A DNA stretch of 64,000 nucleotides, taken from Shewanella colwelliana ATCC 39565 (lineage in GTDB: Bacteria > Pseudomonadota > Gammaproteobacteria > Enterobacterales > Shewanellaceae). The position numbers and the translations under genes were made by a program. The stretch lies in the NCBI RefSeq assembly GCF_000518705.1, contig NZ_JAEC01000013.1, positions 107,558-171,557 on the forward strand, read 5' to 3'. The notes under the pieces are model-generated. The model ran no database searches, was not told where the DNA came from, and worked only from the letters and a program-made list of their open reading frames with translations. The stretch's first letter is position 1; the number at the start of each line of letters is the position of its first letter. This document shows, in pieces, positions 1 to 9,122 of this stretch.

Positions 1-2
1 TG

Positions 3-866
3 CTGCGTAATGATGGTCGCCCAGGTTTTGTAACCTATGTATTGATTTTGGGTGGTTGTCTCAATGCGGTGCTCGACTGGTTACTGATTGTGGTCTTTCC
101 CTATGGCTTAGTGGGGGCATCAATCGCCACGATGATCTCGCAAGCTGTGACGGGATTACTCTGCTTACAGCACTTTTTCAGTGATAAGACTCGTCTGCGT
201 ATCAATGTTGAGCAGATGAAGTTAACTTGGGATCACTGCCTTAATATTGTAAAAGTTGGTTTTCCTAGCTTCCTGATGAATCTCTATTTATCCATTGTCT
301 TAACATTGCATAACATGGCATTTCTATGGGTTGGTGGACCGATACATGTGGCGGCTTATGGCGTGGTTAGTTATACCGAGGCATTGTTTTACTTAGTTTT
401 TGAGGGGATTGCCTTTGGTACCCAACCCATCTTCAGTTTTAATGCTGGTGCAAATAGATTTGATAGAGTGTTTAAGACCTTTAAGATTGCCGTCATTATG
501 ACCTTAGTGACCGCAGCGATTGGGCTGTTGTTTATCTATATCGTGCCTGAATATCTGGTCTATATTTTTGCGGGTGATAATGCGCAATTGACCCCAGTGG
601 CTATCGAGGGGATGAGGCTCTATTTTTGGGGGCTACCTATGGAAGGGCTGCTGTTAATTGGCGCCGCTTTTTTTCAGGCAATTAATTGTCCTCGGGAAGC
701 GTCGATATTAACGGGCTCTAAACTGCTTCTTATCGCCGTGGTGATCTACCTATTTGCTTGGCTATTTGGGGTCACTGGCGTATGGATTTCGCTGGCTTGT
801 TGCAGCTTATTGTTAGCCCTTTGGATGCTGGTAACCTTGAACAAGCTTGCCAAGCGTTTAAGTTAG
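3..866 (+). CDS. MATE family efflux transporter, C-terminal part
   Basis: The reading frame is open from the left edge, so only about 287 C-terminal residues are visible and the start lies outside the window. It is a polytopic inner-membrane protein with long hydrophobic stretches separated by short loops. The visible N-terminal end carries LRNDGRPGF, the 'RNDG.P' loop that precedes a transmembrane helix in MATE/NorM-type transporters. Family members exchange Na+ or H+ for drugs or other organic cations. The gene ends with TAG at 864-866. The substrate cannot be told from sequence. No terminator is obvious before the next gene at 1007. Confidence 0.85.
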   Translation: MRNDGRPGFVTYVLILGGCLNAVLDWLLIVVFPYGLVGASIATMISQAVTGLLCLQHFFSDKTRLRINVEQMKLTWDHCLNIVKVGFPSFLMNLYLSIVLTLHNMAFLWVGGPIHVAAYGVVSYTEALFYLVFEGIAFGTQPIFSFNAGANRFDRVFKTFKIAVIMTLVTAAIGLLFIYIVPEYLVYIFAGDNAQLTPVAIEGMRLYFWGLPMEGLLLIGAAFFQAINCPREASILTGSKLLLIAVVIYLFAWLFGVTGVWISLACCSLLLALWMLVTLNKLAKRLS

Positions 867-1006
867 CCGCTAATGCTGTTAGGATAGTCCACATTAGCCA
901 TTATTATATGGTAACAAAGCCATTTCCACCTGATGACTGTTATGGAATCAATCGCTAAATAAAGGGTAGCGGTCATAAACCTATGATCACAAATAAGGAT
1001 ATTTGT

Positions 1007-2080
1007 ATGATTGGAAAAAATTCATATATCAGTGCAGTGATACTGTGCGGCCTTCTGACACTCTCTCCACCGATTACCGCTTCGCCCTTCAGTGAAGCCT
1101 ATAGCGCTTATCAAGCCGCTATTGAGCAGCAAGACAGTGCAGCAGCGGTAAAATATGCAGAGCAAGCATACCTATTGGGTAAAAGTTATTTTGAAGCCAA
1201 TAGTATCGATGTCGCTCATTTAGAACTTAATTGGGCGACCGCGTTGCAAGATAATAATGAAAATACACTTGCGTATGACCACTTTAACTCGGTCATTGCT
1301 ACGTATCGGCAGCGGTTTGGCAAAGATGCAATAGAGCTGATTGATCCATTAATCGGTGCGGCAGACACTGTCGAGCTGTCTAAAGAAACGAAGCAGTTAT
1401 TTGAACAAGCGATTGATATTGCAGAGGATGCAAACAAGCCTTTATTGCTTGCTGAGGTGCAGATGCTGGCTTTTAATAAGCTGGCATCGACGGCCTATTA
1501 CACGCGTGATGTGCGAGATTACGCCATTGACGCGCTGGAGATATATCAAACCGAACTACCTGAAGATGCCGTGGCGCGTTTAAAAGCGACCTTTTATGTT
1601 GGCATGGTCAAGGCGGCAGAAAGTAAAACCAGTTTGGCAATTGAATATCTTGAGGAGGTCGTGAAGCAATTTGCGGTGCTTGATTACAGCCATCCCTATA
1701 AATTGGCTGCTCATGCGCGTTTAATCGAACTTTATGAAAAGAAAGGCGATAGCGACAGCTCGACTCAGCACTGTATTGCAATAGGCAGTATGAAACCGTG
1801 GTCAGAGACACAGAATCAGGCACCGCTGTTTAGGTTAGCACCGCGCTACCCCATCTCTTATGCACGTGATGGTAAAGAGGGCTGGACGCAGATGAGCTTT
1901 ACGGTGGATGAACAAGGATTTGTGAAAGATCCTGTTGTGATTGCTTCTGAAGGCGGTAAGTTATTTACCAAAGAGTCTTTAAAGGCGATCAAACGCTGGC
2001 GTTATGCTCCTAAGTTTGTTGATGGTCAGCCGGTAGCCGCTGAAGCGACCGTACAACTGGAGTACAGCCTTAGTCCTTAA
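1007..2080 (+). CDS. Periplasmic TonB C-terminal-domain protein with TPR-like N-terminal region
   Basis: About 357 residues. I take the ATG at 1007, because AAGGA lies just upstream and the product then opens with a compact signal peptide ending near ITASP. An in-frame start at 983 is less likely. Residues about 25-270 are helical and repeat-like, with TPR/Sel1-type character. The last 75 or so residues form a TonB/TolA C-terminal domain: PRYPISYARDGKEG, then FTVDEQG and AIKRWRYAPKF, typical of energy_TonB proteins. A standard TonB has an N-terminal membrane anchor and a Pro-rich spacer. Here a cleavable-looking signal replaces the anchor, so coupling to ExbBD is doubtful. The exact role is unknown. 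Confidence 0.75.
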   Translation: MIGKNSYISAVILCGLLTLSPPITASPFSEAYSAYQAAIEQQDSAAAVKYAEQAYLLGKSYFEANSIDVAHLELNWATALQDNNENTLAYDHFNSVIATYRQRFGKDAIELIDPLIGAADTVELSKETKQLFEQAIDIAEDANKPLLLAEVQMLAFNKLASTAYYTRDVRDYAIDALEIYQTELPEDAVARLKATFYVGMVKAAESKTSLAIEYLEEVVKQFAVLDYSHPYKLAAHARLIELYEKKGDSDSSTQHCIAIGSMKPWSETQNQAPLFRLAPRYPISYARDGKEGWTQMSFTVDEQGFVKDPVVIASEGGKLFTKESLKAIKRWRYAPKFVDGQPVAAEATVQLEYSLSP

Positions 2081-2116
2081 TTGATTGAAAATAATTGCTT
2101 AATTAGAATCGTTGTA

Positions 2117-2156
2117 AATAAAAAGCCCCGATATTAATCGGGGCTTTTTATTTATT
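2117..2156. terminator. Bidirectional rho-independent terminator
   Basis: The stem AAAAGCCCCGAT / ATCGGGGCTTTT is flanked by an A run on the left and a T run on the right. It lies between the convergent TonB-domain gene and nadK and can serve both. Confidence 0.85.
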
Positions 2157-2169
2157 TTACTCATTGATA

Positions 2170-3048
2170 TTAGAACAGCTTACTGCCCCATCCGAGTTTG
2201 TTTCGCAGCACATGGAAGTAATTGTAACCTTTTGGGTGGATAAGCCTTAAGCGCTCACCGCTGCGCTTTACGATGATCTCATCGCCAGGTAGCACAGGTA
2301 GTGTCACATGGCCATCACAACTCACCTCTAGGCTGTCACCGTTATCCGGTGACACCACAAGTTTAATAATGCTACATGCGTCGACCACAATTGGACGACA
2401 TGACAGGGTGTGTGGAAACATTGGTACTAAAATTAACGCTTCGAGATTAGGGGTTAAAATTGCCCCCCCAGCCGAGAGTGAATAAGCGGTCGAGCCTGTT
2501 GGGGTAGAGACAATCATGCCATCGGCGCGCTGGCTATACATGAACTTGTCGTCAATATAGACTTCAAACTCAATCATATGAGCAATTTTACCTGGATGAA
2601 GTACCGCCTCATTCACCGCGGTATTGCATGATTTGAGTACACCATGTCGATGGACTTCAGATTCCAGTAAGAATCTATGCTCAGTTTCATAGTCGCCTTG
2701 AAGCACTTTGCCGAGGGCTTCTTCAAACGTATCTGGGGGTAAGTCGGTTAAGAAGCCTAAGTTTCCGCGGTTAACACCAATGACACCAATGTCGAACCGA
2801 GCGAGTACACGCGCCGCACCGAGCATATTGCCGTCGCCACCAACGACAATGGCCAAATCACAGTATTCACCAATTTGCAGTAAATCAACGGACTTGGCCT
2901 GCGGACCAATATCGGTCGCCACACGTTCTTCTACATAGACGTCATAGTCTTGCATGATCAACCAATGATGAAGACGCTTTAAGGTTTTATGGGTCCCAGC
3001 ATGATTGGGTTTACCAATTAAGCCAATTGTGTGAAACGCTTTGCTCAT
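2170..3048 (-). CDS. nadK: NAD kinase
   Basis: ATP-dependent phosphorylation of NAD+ to NADP+ in the cytoplasm. The open frame runs much further upstream, but the ATG at 3048 ([16 protein letters not shown]) gives the usual 292 residues. The diagnostic GGDGN motif is at about residues 70-74, with the catalytic Asp at about 72. The second family signature, a [18 protein letters not shown] loop, follows in the C-terminal beta-rich domain. The gene is divergent from grpE, with 100 bp between the starts. The nadK/grpE/recN neighbourhood is common in proteobacteria, although recN is about 55 kb away here. Confidence 0.97.
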   Translation of the reverse strand: MSKAFHTIGLIGKPNHAGTHKTLKRLHHWLIMQDYDVYVEERVATDIGPQAKSVDLLQIGEYCDLAIVVGGDGNMLGAARVLARFDIGVIGVNRGNLGFLTDLPPDTFEEALGKVLQGDYETEHRFLLESEVHRHGVLKSCNTAVNEAVLHPGKIAHMIEFEVYIDDKFMYSQRADGMIVSTPTGSTAYSLSAGGAILTPNLEALILVPMFPHTLSCRPIVVDACSIIKLVVSPDNGDSLEVSCDGHVTLPVLPGDEIIVKRSGERLRLIHPKGYNYFHVLRNKLGWGSKLF

Positions 3049-3074
3049 ATTTGTGTCTGATCCATGCCTTAGGG

Positions 3075-3103
3075 CTTGAAACCTCGAATTTGATCCCCAT
3101 AAT
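3075..3103 (+). promoter_or_regulatory. Sigma-32 (RpoH) heat-shock promoter of grpE
   Basis: CTTGAAA at 3075-3081 and CCCCATAAT at 3095-3103 are separated by 13 nt. This is a near-perfect match to the RpoH consensus (CTTGAAA, 11-16 nt, CCCCATNT), placed about 45 bp before the grpE ATG. Confidence 0.85.
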
Positions 3104-3148
3104 ATGCCCAGAGCATGCAGAAACAAAGCATTTTTAGCTGGAGTAACA

Positions 3149-3766
3149 ATGAGCAACGAATCAAGCAAAGCACAAGAACCGCAAATTGATGAAACTTTAG
3201 AAGCGCAAGTCGATACCGAGGTGGTAGAAGATGAAGCCAGTTTGATGGATGAGCTTACCCAAGCTAATTTCAGGGTAGAAGAGCTGGAGCAAGCTTTAGC
3301 TGCTGCAGAGGCTAAAGTTGAAGAGCAAAAAGATTCCGTGATACGTGCTGCAGCAGAGGTGGATAATGTTCGCCGCCGCGCCGCTATGGATGTGGAAAAA
3401 GCGCATAAGTTCGCCTTAGAAAAGTTTGCGAATGAACTACTGCCTGTGATCGATAACTTGGAACGAGCGTTGTCGGGAACTAACAGTGAAGATGAAAACA
3501 CCAAAGCCATTTTTGAAGGTGTTGAGTTAACACTGAAGAGTTTCACCAGTGCCGTGGAGAAATTTGGTCTGTCTCAAATCAATCCACAAGGCGAAGCATT
3601 TGATCCAGAGCATCACCAAGCGATTGGTATGCAGCCAAGTGCAGACTTTCCAGCTAACACTGTGATGATGGTGATGCAGAAAGGTTATCTGCTGAATGAC
3701 CGCCTCTTACGCCCAGCGATGGTGATGGTGTCTCAAGGCGGTGCATCGGTCGATACACAAGCCTAA
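3149..3766 (+). CDS. grpE: Nucleotide exchange factor GrpE
   Basis: Cytoplasmic co-chaperone that releases ADP from DnaK. About 205 residues. The start is the ATG at 3149 (MSNESSKAQ), preceded by GGAG; an in-frame upstream start at 3104 lies inside the promoter and is rejected. An acidic N-terminal tail leads into a long coiled coil at about residues 35-110. The C-terminal beta-wing head carries the conserved [12 protein letters not shown] and a glycine-rich end. Transcription should be heat-inducible from the sigma-32 promoter just upstream. A bidirectional terminator follows at about 3804. Confidence 0.97.
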   Translation: MSNESSKAQEPQIDETLEAQVDTEVVEDEASLMDELTQANFRVEELEQALAAAEAKVEEQKDSVIRAAAEVDNVRRRAAMDVEKAHKFALEKFANELLPVIDNLERALSGTNSEDENTKAIFEGVELTLKSFTSAVEKFGLSQINPQGEAFDPEHHQAIGMQPSADFPANTVMMVMQKGYLLNDRLLRPAMVMVSQGGASVDTQA

Positions 3767-3803
3767 TCTTTACAGATAGACATGATTTAATCAAAGTAAT
3801 AGA

Positions 3804-3840
3804 CAATAAAAAAGGCCTCTAAAGAGGCCTTTTTTATTGT
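3804..3840. terminator. Bidirectional terminator between grpE and dxs
   Basis: Stem AAAAAAGGCCTCT / AGAGGCCTTTTTT with a short AA loop. A and T runs on both sides make it usable by grpE (+) and by the xseB-ispA-dxs operon (-). Confidence 0.9.
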
Positions 3841-3847
3841 CGCGATT

Positions 3848-5716
3848 TTACCCGTTAAGGTAGTGCTCAATTTGGTTTAAAATGCCGGGGCCATCGAGTT
3901 GTAGCTCAGCCAAAATCTCGTTGGAGTCACCATGTTTAATAAACTCATCTGGCAAGCCGATGTTTAACACGGCTTTAGGCAGTTTAAGGGTTTGTAGCAG
4001 TTCGAGTACACCAGATCCCGCACCACCCATAATGGCGTTCTCTTCTACTGTGACAAGTAGGTCATGGCTGCTTGCTAGTTGCTGAACTAACTCAACATCA
4101 AGTGGTTTAACAAAGCGCATATCGGCTAAGGTCGCATCAAGGGCTTCTGCTGCATGAGAAGCGGCGGCCAATGTGGTACCAAAGTTAAGAATCGCGACTT
4201 TAGTGCCTTGGCGTTTAATGAGGCCTTTACCGATAGGTAACGCCGTCATCACCTCCACTTGATGTTCGCCAGTCGCACTCCCTCTGGGGTAACGAATCGC
4301 TGTTGGACCATCATTGTAGCAGTAGCCAGTATAAAGCATCTGACGACACTCGTTTTCATCGGAAGGCGCCATAATTACCATGTTCGGCACAGTGCGCATA
4401 AAGCTCAAATCAAACGCGCCTTGATGGGTGGGACCATCAGCACCGACGATGCCACCACGGTCAATGGCGAAAATAACGGGCAGTTTTTGCAAGGCGACAT
4501 CATGGATCAGTTGATCATAACCACGTTGCAAGAAGGTCGAATAGATGGCGACAACTGGCTTATATCCTTCACAGGCGAAGCCTGCGGCTAAGGTTACCGC
4601 ATGCTGTTCGGCAATGGCGGCATCAAAGTACTGGCTAGGGAAACGTTGAGAAAACTCAACCATACCAGAACCTTCACGCATAGCAGGAGTGATCCCTAAG
4701 ACTTTTTCATCTTTGTCAGCCATATCGCAAAGCCAGCGCCCAAACACCTGAGAGAAGGTTGGGTCTGCGGGTTTAGCGGCAGGTTTTTCAAAAGTGGATG
4801 GGTCAAATTTTGGCACCGCATGCCATCCGATAGGATCTTTCTCTGCGGGTTCATAGCCACGTCCCTTTTTGGTCATGATGTGCAGAATCTGCGGTCCAGA
4901 AAGGTTACGCATGTTTCGCATGGTTTCAACTAACGCGTCGACATCATGGCCATCGATTGGGCCGATATAGTTAAAGCCAAGCTCTTCAAACATAGTGCCC
5001 GGCACAACCATACCTTTAAGGTGTTCTTCTGTTCGCTTAGCCATCTCTTTGATGACAGGCATTCCTTCTAGCACTTTTTTGCTGTTTTCACGGATAGTGG
5101 TATAGAAACGTCCAGACATCAGTTGAGCTAAATGGTTATTTAGCGCCCCAACATTTTCAGAAATCGACATCTCATTATCATTGAGGACAACTAACATATC
5201 GTTGTGCAGATCGCCGGCATGGTTCATGGCTTCAAACACCATGCCGCCAGTCATGGCACCATCACCGATCACGGCAACAACTTTGCGGCCCGCTTGCTCT
5301 TTTTCCGCGGCCACAGCCATCGCTAAGGCAGCACTAACTGACGTACCTGAATGTCCGACACTGAAAGTGTCATATTCGCTCTCTTCACGCCAAGGGAAAG
5401 GGTGTATTCCCCCCTTCTGCCTGATGGTATGCATCCTGTCGCGACGACCCGTCAAGATTTTATGGGGATAGGCTTGGTGCCCTACATCCCAGATCAGGCG
5501 ATCAAATGGTGTGTTATAGACGTAATGAAGTGCAACGGTTAATTCGACTGTACCGAGTCCAGACGCAAAGTGGCCGCTCGAAATACCCACAGATTTGAGT
5601 AGGTAACTTCTAAGTTCATCAGCAAGTTTTGGTAATACACCTTGTGGCAGCTGTCTAAGCTCATCGGGTGTATTGGCCTGTGCTAGCACAGGGTATTTCA
5701 TAATATCCAAACTCAT
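3848..5716 (-). CDS. dxs: 1-deoxy-D-xylulose-5-phosphate synthase
   Basis: Condenses pyruvate and glyceraldehyde 3-phosphate to DXP, the entry step of the MEP isoprenoid pathway, which also feeds thiamine and pyridoxal synthesis. With the ATG at 5716 (MSLDIMKYP) it has 622 residues, the normal length; 21 extra in-frame codons upstream would run into the end of ispA. Thiamine-diphosphate motif GDGAMTGGM lies in the N-terminal third, and the catalytic [10 protein letters not shown] in the middle domain. A transketolase-type C-terminal domain follows. It is the last gene of xseB-ispA-dxs, 22 bp after ispA. Confidence 0.98.
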   Translation of the reverse strand: MSLDIMKYPVLAQANTPDELRQLPQGVLPKLADELRSYLLKSVGISSGHFASGLGTVELTVALHYVYNTPFDRLIWDVGHQAYPHKILTGRRDRMHTIRQKGGIHPFPWREESEYDTFSVGHSGTSVSAALAMAVAAEKEQAGRKVVAVIGDGAMTGGMVFEAMNHAGDLHNDMLVVLNDNEMSISENVGALNNHLAQLMSGRFYTTIRENSKKVLEGMPVIKEMAKRTEEHLKGMVVPGTMFEELGFNYIGPIDGHDVDALVETMRNMRNLSGPQILHIMTKKGRGYEPAEKDPIGWHAVPKFDPSTFEKPAAKPADPTFSQVFGRWLCDMADKDEKVLGITPAMREGSGMVEFSQRFPSQYFDAAIAEQHAVTLAAGFACEGYKPVVAIYSTFLQRGYDQLIHDVALQKLPVIFAIDRGGIVGADGPTHQGAFDLSFMRTVPNMVIMAPSDENECRQMLYTGYCYNDGPTAIRYPRGSATGEHQVEVMTALPIGKGLIKRQGTKVAILNFGTTLAAASHAAEALDATLADMRFVKPLDVELVQQLASSHDLLVTVEENAIMGGAGSGVLELLQTLKLPKAVLNIGLPDEFIKHGDSNEILAELQLDGPGILNQIEHYLNG

Positions 5717-5738
5717 AGCGAGATTCTTTGTCTCTTTA

Positions 5739-6620
5739 TTATACTCTTCGCTCAATGATAAAACGGGCGAATTCGGCAATTAACTGGCTATTGTATGGTA
5801 ATTTAGCCAGCGCTGATAGGGCGTCGTTAATCAAACTTTCTGCAGTCGCCTGCGCCCCTGATAAACCTAATAATTTCGGGTAAGTACTTTTGTTCGATTC
5901 GCAATCGGAGCCTTGGGGTTTCCCAAGCTCTTCAGTACTGGCGATAATATCGAGTACGTCATCTTGAACTTGAAAAGCTAGACCGACAGCATCTGCGAAC
6001 TCTAACAAGAGATCTTGTTCATTATCTGTGATGTCTGCGGCAATTATAGCTAATGCCACTGCGCAGCGGATCAGTGCCCCGGTTTTTAATCTATGTAACT
6101 GTTTAAGCGTCGTTAAATCTATCTGTTTGTCAGTAGCGTTGAGATCCATTGACTGGCCACCGCACATCCCTTGATAACCCGACGCTTTAGCTAATGCGGC
6201 TACCATTGCCAGTTGTTGCTTAGGGCTCAGTTGAGCCATTGGCTGGCTGATGATTTCAAAAGCCAAGGTTTGTAATGCGTCACCGGCAAGAATGGCTGTG
6301 GCTTCATCAAAGGCAATATGCACTGTCGGTTGTCCGCGGCGTAAAGCGTCGTCATCCATTGCAGGAAGATCGTCGTGAATCAGCGAGTAGGCATGAATGC
6401 ACTCAATTGCGGCCGCGCAGGCATCTAAGCGCTCTAGGGGGACATTGAGCATATCACCGACGGCGTAGACTAAAAATGGTCTAATACGCTTACCACCAAT
6501 CAATGCTCCATGTTGCATTGCAGCCTTCAATTTAGGCTCTGTGTCGTCTTGAGATGAGATGTAGTGGCGCAGGAGTTTATCAACTCGCTGCTGGTAGAGT
6601 GTTATCGCATCAGCTAGCAA
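5739..6620 (-). CDS. ispA: (2E,6E)-farnesyl diphosphate synthase
   Basis: Prenyltransferase that makes farnesyl diphosphate from IPP and DMAPP/GPP. The first Asp-rich motif DDLPAMDDD and the second, DDVLD, are both intact, together with GGKRIRP near the N-terminus. 293 residues. The start is a TTG at 6620 that follows the xseB stop directly (TAATTG), with a GAGG ribosome site inside the xseB end, so translation is probably coupled. It is the middle gene of the isoprenoid operon. Confidence 0.96.
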   Translation of the reverse strand: MLADAITLYQQRVDKLLRHYISSQDDTEPKLKAAMQHGALIGGKRIRPFLVYAVGDMLNVPLERLDACAAAIECIHAYSLIHDDLPAMDDDALRRGQPTVHIAFDEATAILAGDALQTLAFEIISQPMAQLSPKQQLAMVAALAKASGYQGMCGGQSMDLNATDKQIDLTTLKQLHRLKTGALIRCAVALAIIAADITDNEQDLLLEFADAVGLAFQVQDDVLDIIASTEELGKPQGSDCESNKSTYPKLLGLSGAQATAESLINDALSALAKLPYNSQLIAEFARFIIERRV

Positions 6621-6860
6621 TTATTCGCCCTCGGCAAGATAGGGGGTCAAGGTTTGTTGATCGTGCTCTTGAGTCAGTATCGATACTTTCTGTTGGGCAG
6701 CTGCCAGCTTATTTTGACTATTGCGGACTAAATTAATACCACGTTCAAACTGCTTCAGCGCATCATCGAGCGAGACATCTCCCTGTTCGAGATCGGAAAC
6801 AATACGTTCTAGCTCAGATAGCGACTCTTCAAATGAGAGGTTTTCAGGTTTTTTAGCCAC
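6621..6860 (-). CDS. xseB: Exodeoxyribonuclease VII small subunit
   Basis: 79 residues, the usual size. It begins MAKKPENLSFEESL and carries the family core ELERIVSDLEQG followed by LDDALKQFERG, a helical hairpin that coats the large subunit XseA. The partner xseA is not in this window. It is the first gene of xseB-ispA-dxs, an order widely conserved in gammaproteobacteria. It is divergent from pomA across a 381-bp spacer. Confidence 0.96.
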   Translation of the reverse strand: MAKKPENLSFEESLSELERIVSDLEQGDVSLDDALKQFERGINLVRNSQNKLAAAQQKVSILTQEHDQQTLTPYLAEGE

Positions 6861-6990
6861 GACAATTTTCCCAAGAAATTAGCGACACACAAAGTATATC
6901 AGTGAACCCTAAGGGTCAAATCATGGTGTCGGATATTTGTGCAATAGCACGCTTTAAGGAGGTTTTTTTATAAAAAATTGAATTTGTAGC

Positions 6991-7017
6991 TAAACTTGCG
7001 TGTAAGCTGTCCGATAA
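6991..7017 (+). promoter_or_regulatory. FliA (sigma-28) type promoter for pomAB
   Basis: TAAA at 6991-6994, a 15-nt spacer, then TCCGATAA at 7010-7017. The FliA consensus is TAAA-N15-GCCGATAA, so this differs at one base. A start near 7025 would leave an unusually long leader of about 215 nt before the pomA GTG. The rest of the 6861-7241 spacer shows no gene I can support. Confidence 0.8.
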
Positions 7018-7241
7018 TTGAATTAGAACAATACTCAATTTTGCCTGATATTATATCCTAAAGTGGACCTGGCAGTTAGATGAATAATGTGCCGATGGGA
7101 GACTTTTATGACAAAAGAATGCACAAGTGCCTCCGCCTTTCCATGCTGTTAGGAAAATTTTTTAGGTGCAGAGACATTGACCGCGCTGATTGAAACCGCT
7201 CGGTTTTAGAAACAGCCAAATACTAAACATGAGGAACAGTT

Positions 7242-8009
7242 GTGGATTTAGCGACCCTGATAGGCCTAATCGGCGCGTTTGGTTTTATTATTGGAGCTAT
7301 GGTCAGTAGTGGTGGTATCGCGATTTTTATCGACGTGCCCTCAGTGCTCATCGTAATGATCGGTTCTCTGTTTGTGGTGATGATGAAGTACAACCTAAAG
7401 CAATTTTTAGGTGCGGTTAAAATTGCTGCTAAAGCGTTTATGTTTAAGATTGATAAACCCGAAGAGTTGATTGAGCAGTCTGTCACCATGGCGGATGCGG
7501 CGCGTAAAGGTGGCTTCTTAGCCCTGGAAGAGGCTGAGATCACCAATAGTTTTATGCAAAAAGCGGTCGATATGTTGGTGGATGGACACGATGGCGATGT
7601 GGTACGTGAAGCATTGGAAAAAGATATCGCCTTGACCGAAGAGCGTCATAAAACGGGTGTCGGTATATTTAAAGCCTTGGGTGATGTCGCCCCGGCAATG
7701 GGGATGATTGGTACGCTTATTGGTTTGGTGGCGATGCTCTCCAACATGGATGACCCCAAGTCTATTGGCCCAGCGATGGCGGTGGCCTTGTTAACCACCT
7801 TGTATGGGGCAATTATAGCTAACATGATCGCTATTCCTATTGCCGATAAGCTGGCATTACGTATGGGTGAAGAGATGCTCAATCGTAATTTGATTATGGA
7901 TGCGGTTTTGGCAATTCAAGATGGTCAAAACCCACGTGTCATTGAAGGGTTCCTTAAAAATTACCTCTCTGAAAAGCAGCGTCAAATAGATACAACGGAC
8001 GGGGAATAG
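7242..8009 (+). CDS. pomA: Flagellar motor stator protein PomA (MotA family)
   Basis: Four-helix inner-membrane protein of 255 residues that forms the ion-conducting stator with PomB. It begins at a GTG with GAGGA upstream. The N-terminal MDLATLIGLIGAFGFIIGAM and the conserved GDVAPAMGMIGTLIGLVAML helix identify the sodium-type MotA subfamily. The cytoplasmic loop between TM2 and TM3 carries the charged residues that meet FliG. It is followed 4 bp later by pomB. Control by FliA is likely from the promoter at 6991. Proton- versus sodium-type is inferred from the close PomA-like sequence and the PomB partner. Confidence 0.95.
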   Translation: MDLATLIGLIGAFGFIIGAMVSSGGIAIFIDVPSVLIVMIGSLFVVMMKYNLKQFLGAVKIAAKAFMFKIDKPEELIEQSVTMADAARKGGFLALEEAEITNSFMQKAVDMLVDGHDGDVVREALEKDIALTEERHKTGVGIFKALGDVAPAMGMIGTLIGLVAMLSNMDDPKSIGPAMAVALLTTLYGAIIANMIAIPIADKLALRMGEEMLNRNLIMDAVLAIQDGQNPRVIEGFLKNYLSEKQRQIDTTDGE

Positions 8010-8013
8010 CCAG

Positions 8014-8958
8014 ATGGCTAAAAAGCAGAAGTGCGATTGTCCACCTGCGGGAGCGCCAATGTGGTTGGCGACCTTTGCCGATCTCATGTCGCTGCTGATG
8101 TGTTTCTTCGTATTGCTTTTGGCGTTCTCTGAAATGGACGTGATGAAGTTTAAACAGATCGCTGGCTCAATGAAGTATGCTTTTGGTGTGCAGAATAAAG
8201 TTGAAGTCAAAGATATTCCCAAAGGTACCTCAGTGATTGCGCTTGAATTTAGACCGGGCAAGCCTGAGCCAACGCCTATTGAGATCATTAATCAGCAAAC
8301 CAATGAGATGACTGAGCCGACGATTGAAGTGCAAGCCGGTGAAGATGACAGTGCTGGTGGTGTTCAGCAACAACGTGGTGAGCAGCGTGGTGGTGAGGCG
8401 TCCTCAACTTCTCAAGAACAAGCAGAGGCTGAAGCGCAATCACAGTCACAGCAAGCTCAAGCGGCTGCGCAAGATCAGATTAACGATCAGGTGAAGAAAA
8501 TGGCGCAAGAGCTCAATAAAGAGATCGTCGATGGCGCCATTGAGATTGAGTCCTTAGGTCAGCAAATCATTATCCGCATTCGTGAAAAGGGCGCTTTTGC
8601 ATCGGGGTCTGGCTTCTTGCAACCTAGGTTTAAACCGGTTGTGCGCCGTGTCGGCGAACTGCTTAAAGATGTACCGGGTATAGTAACGGTATCGGGCCAC
8701 ACTGATGATATGAATATTAGCAATGAGCTCTATAGCTCTAACTGGGACCTGTCTAGCAAGCGTGCTGTTGCCGTCGCCCATGAGCTTATTCGTGTTAAGG
8801 GGTTTGATCAGCAACGAATGAAAGTGGTGGGTATGGCTAACTCGGCACCGTTAGTTGGCAATGATTCTGCCAACAGCCGTGCGCGTAATCGCCGTGTAGA
8901 AATCGCCATTGAGCAAGGCAAGGCAAAAGAGTCTGATGAGATATTGGTCGGGCAATAA
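8014..8958 (+). CDS. pomB: Flagellar motor stator protein PomB (MotB family)
   Basis: 314 residues. A short cytoplasmic tail leads to a single transmembrane helix (about 17-40) with Asp23 in FADLMS, the ion-binding residue of this family. An extended periplasmic linker (about 115-160), very rich in Gln, Ala and Glu, follows. The C-terminal OmpA/MotB peptidoglycan-binding domain has VSGHTDD and NRRVEI. The low-complexity linker is longer than in many PomB proteins. The CxC near the N-terminus (KCDCPP) is typical of this branch. It is co-transcribed with pomA and ends at a terminator at about 8986. Confidence 0.95.
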   Translation: MAKKQKCDCPPAGAPMWLATFADLMSLLMCFFVLLLAFSEMDVMKFKQIAGSMKYAFGVQNKVEVKDIPKGTSVIALEFRPGKPEPTPIEIINQQTNEMTEPTIEVQAGEDDSAGGVQQQRGEQRGGEASSTSQEQAEAEAQSQSQQAQAAAQDQINDQVKKMAQELNKEIVDGAIEIESLGQQIIIRIREKGAFASGSGFLQPRFKPVVRRVGELLKDVPGIVTVSGHTDDMNISNELYSSNWDLSSKRAVAVAHELIRVKGFDQQRMKVVGMANSAPLVGNDSANSRARNRRVEIAIEQGKAKESDEILVGQ

Positions 8959-8985
8959 TCACTGTTGTGACCCATCTCAATAATC

Positions 8986-9015
8986 AATAAGCCCTTTTAG
9001 GGCTTATTTTTTGTC
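8986..9015 (+). terminator. Terminator of pomAB
   Basis: AATAAGCCC / GGGCTTATT stem followed by TTTTTTG. Confidence 0.85.
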
Positions 9016-9122
9016 TAGCTGCGATTTAATCTATCTTTTCAGCAGCCTTAATAGGCATTAATGCGGCTTACTTGATATAATGGCTAAATTGCTGTTTAAA
9101 ATTTTACCTCCTCGGAACTCCC

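Noticed and set aside
7108..7152. 14-codon leader peptide in the pomA leader
   Set aside because: A GGGAGA precedes the ATG, but the peptide (MTKECTSASAFPCC) has no regulatory-codon bias or terminator-antiterminator pair that I can see.
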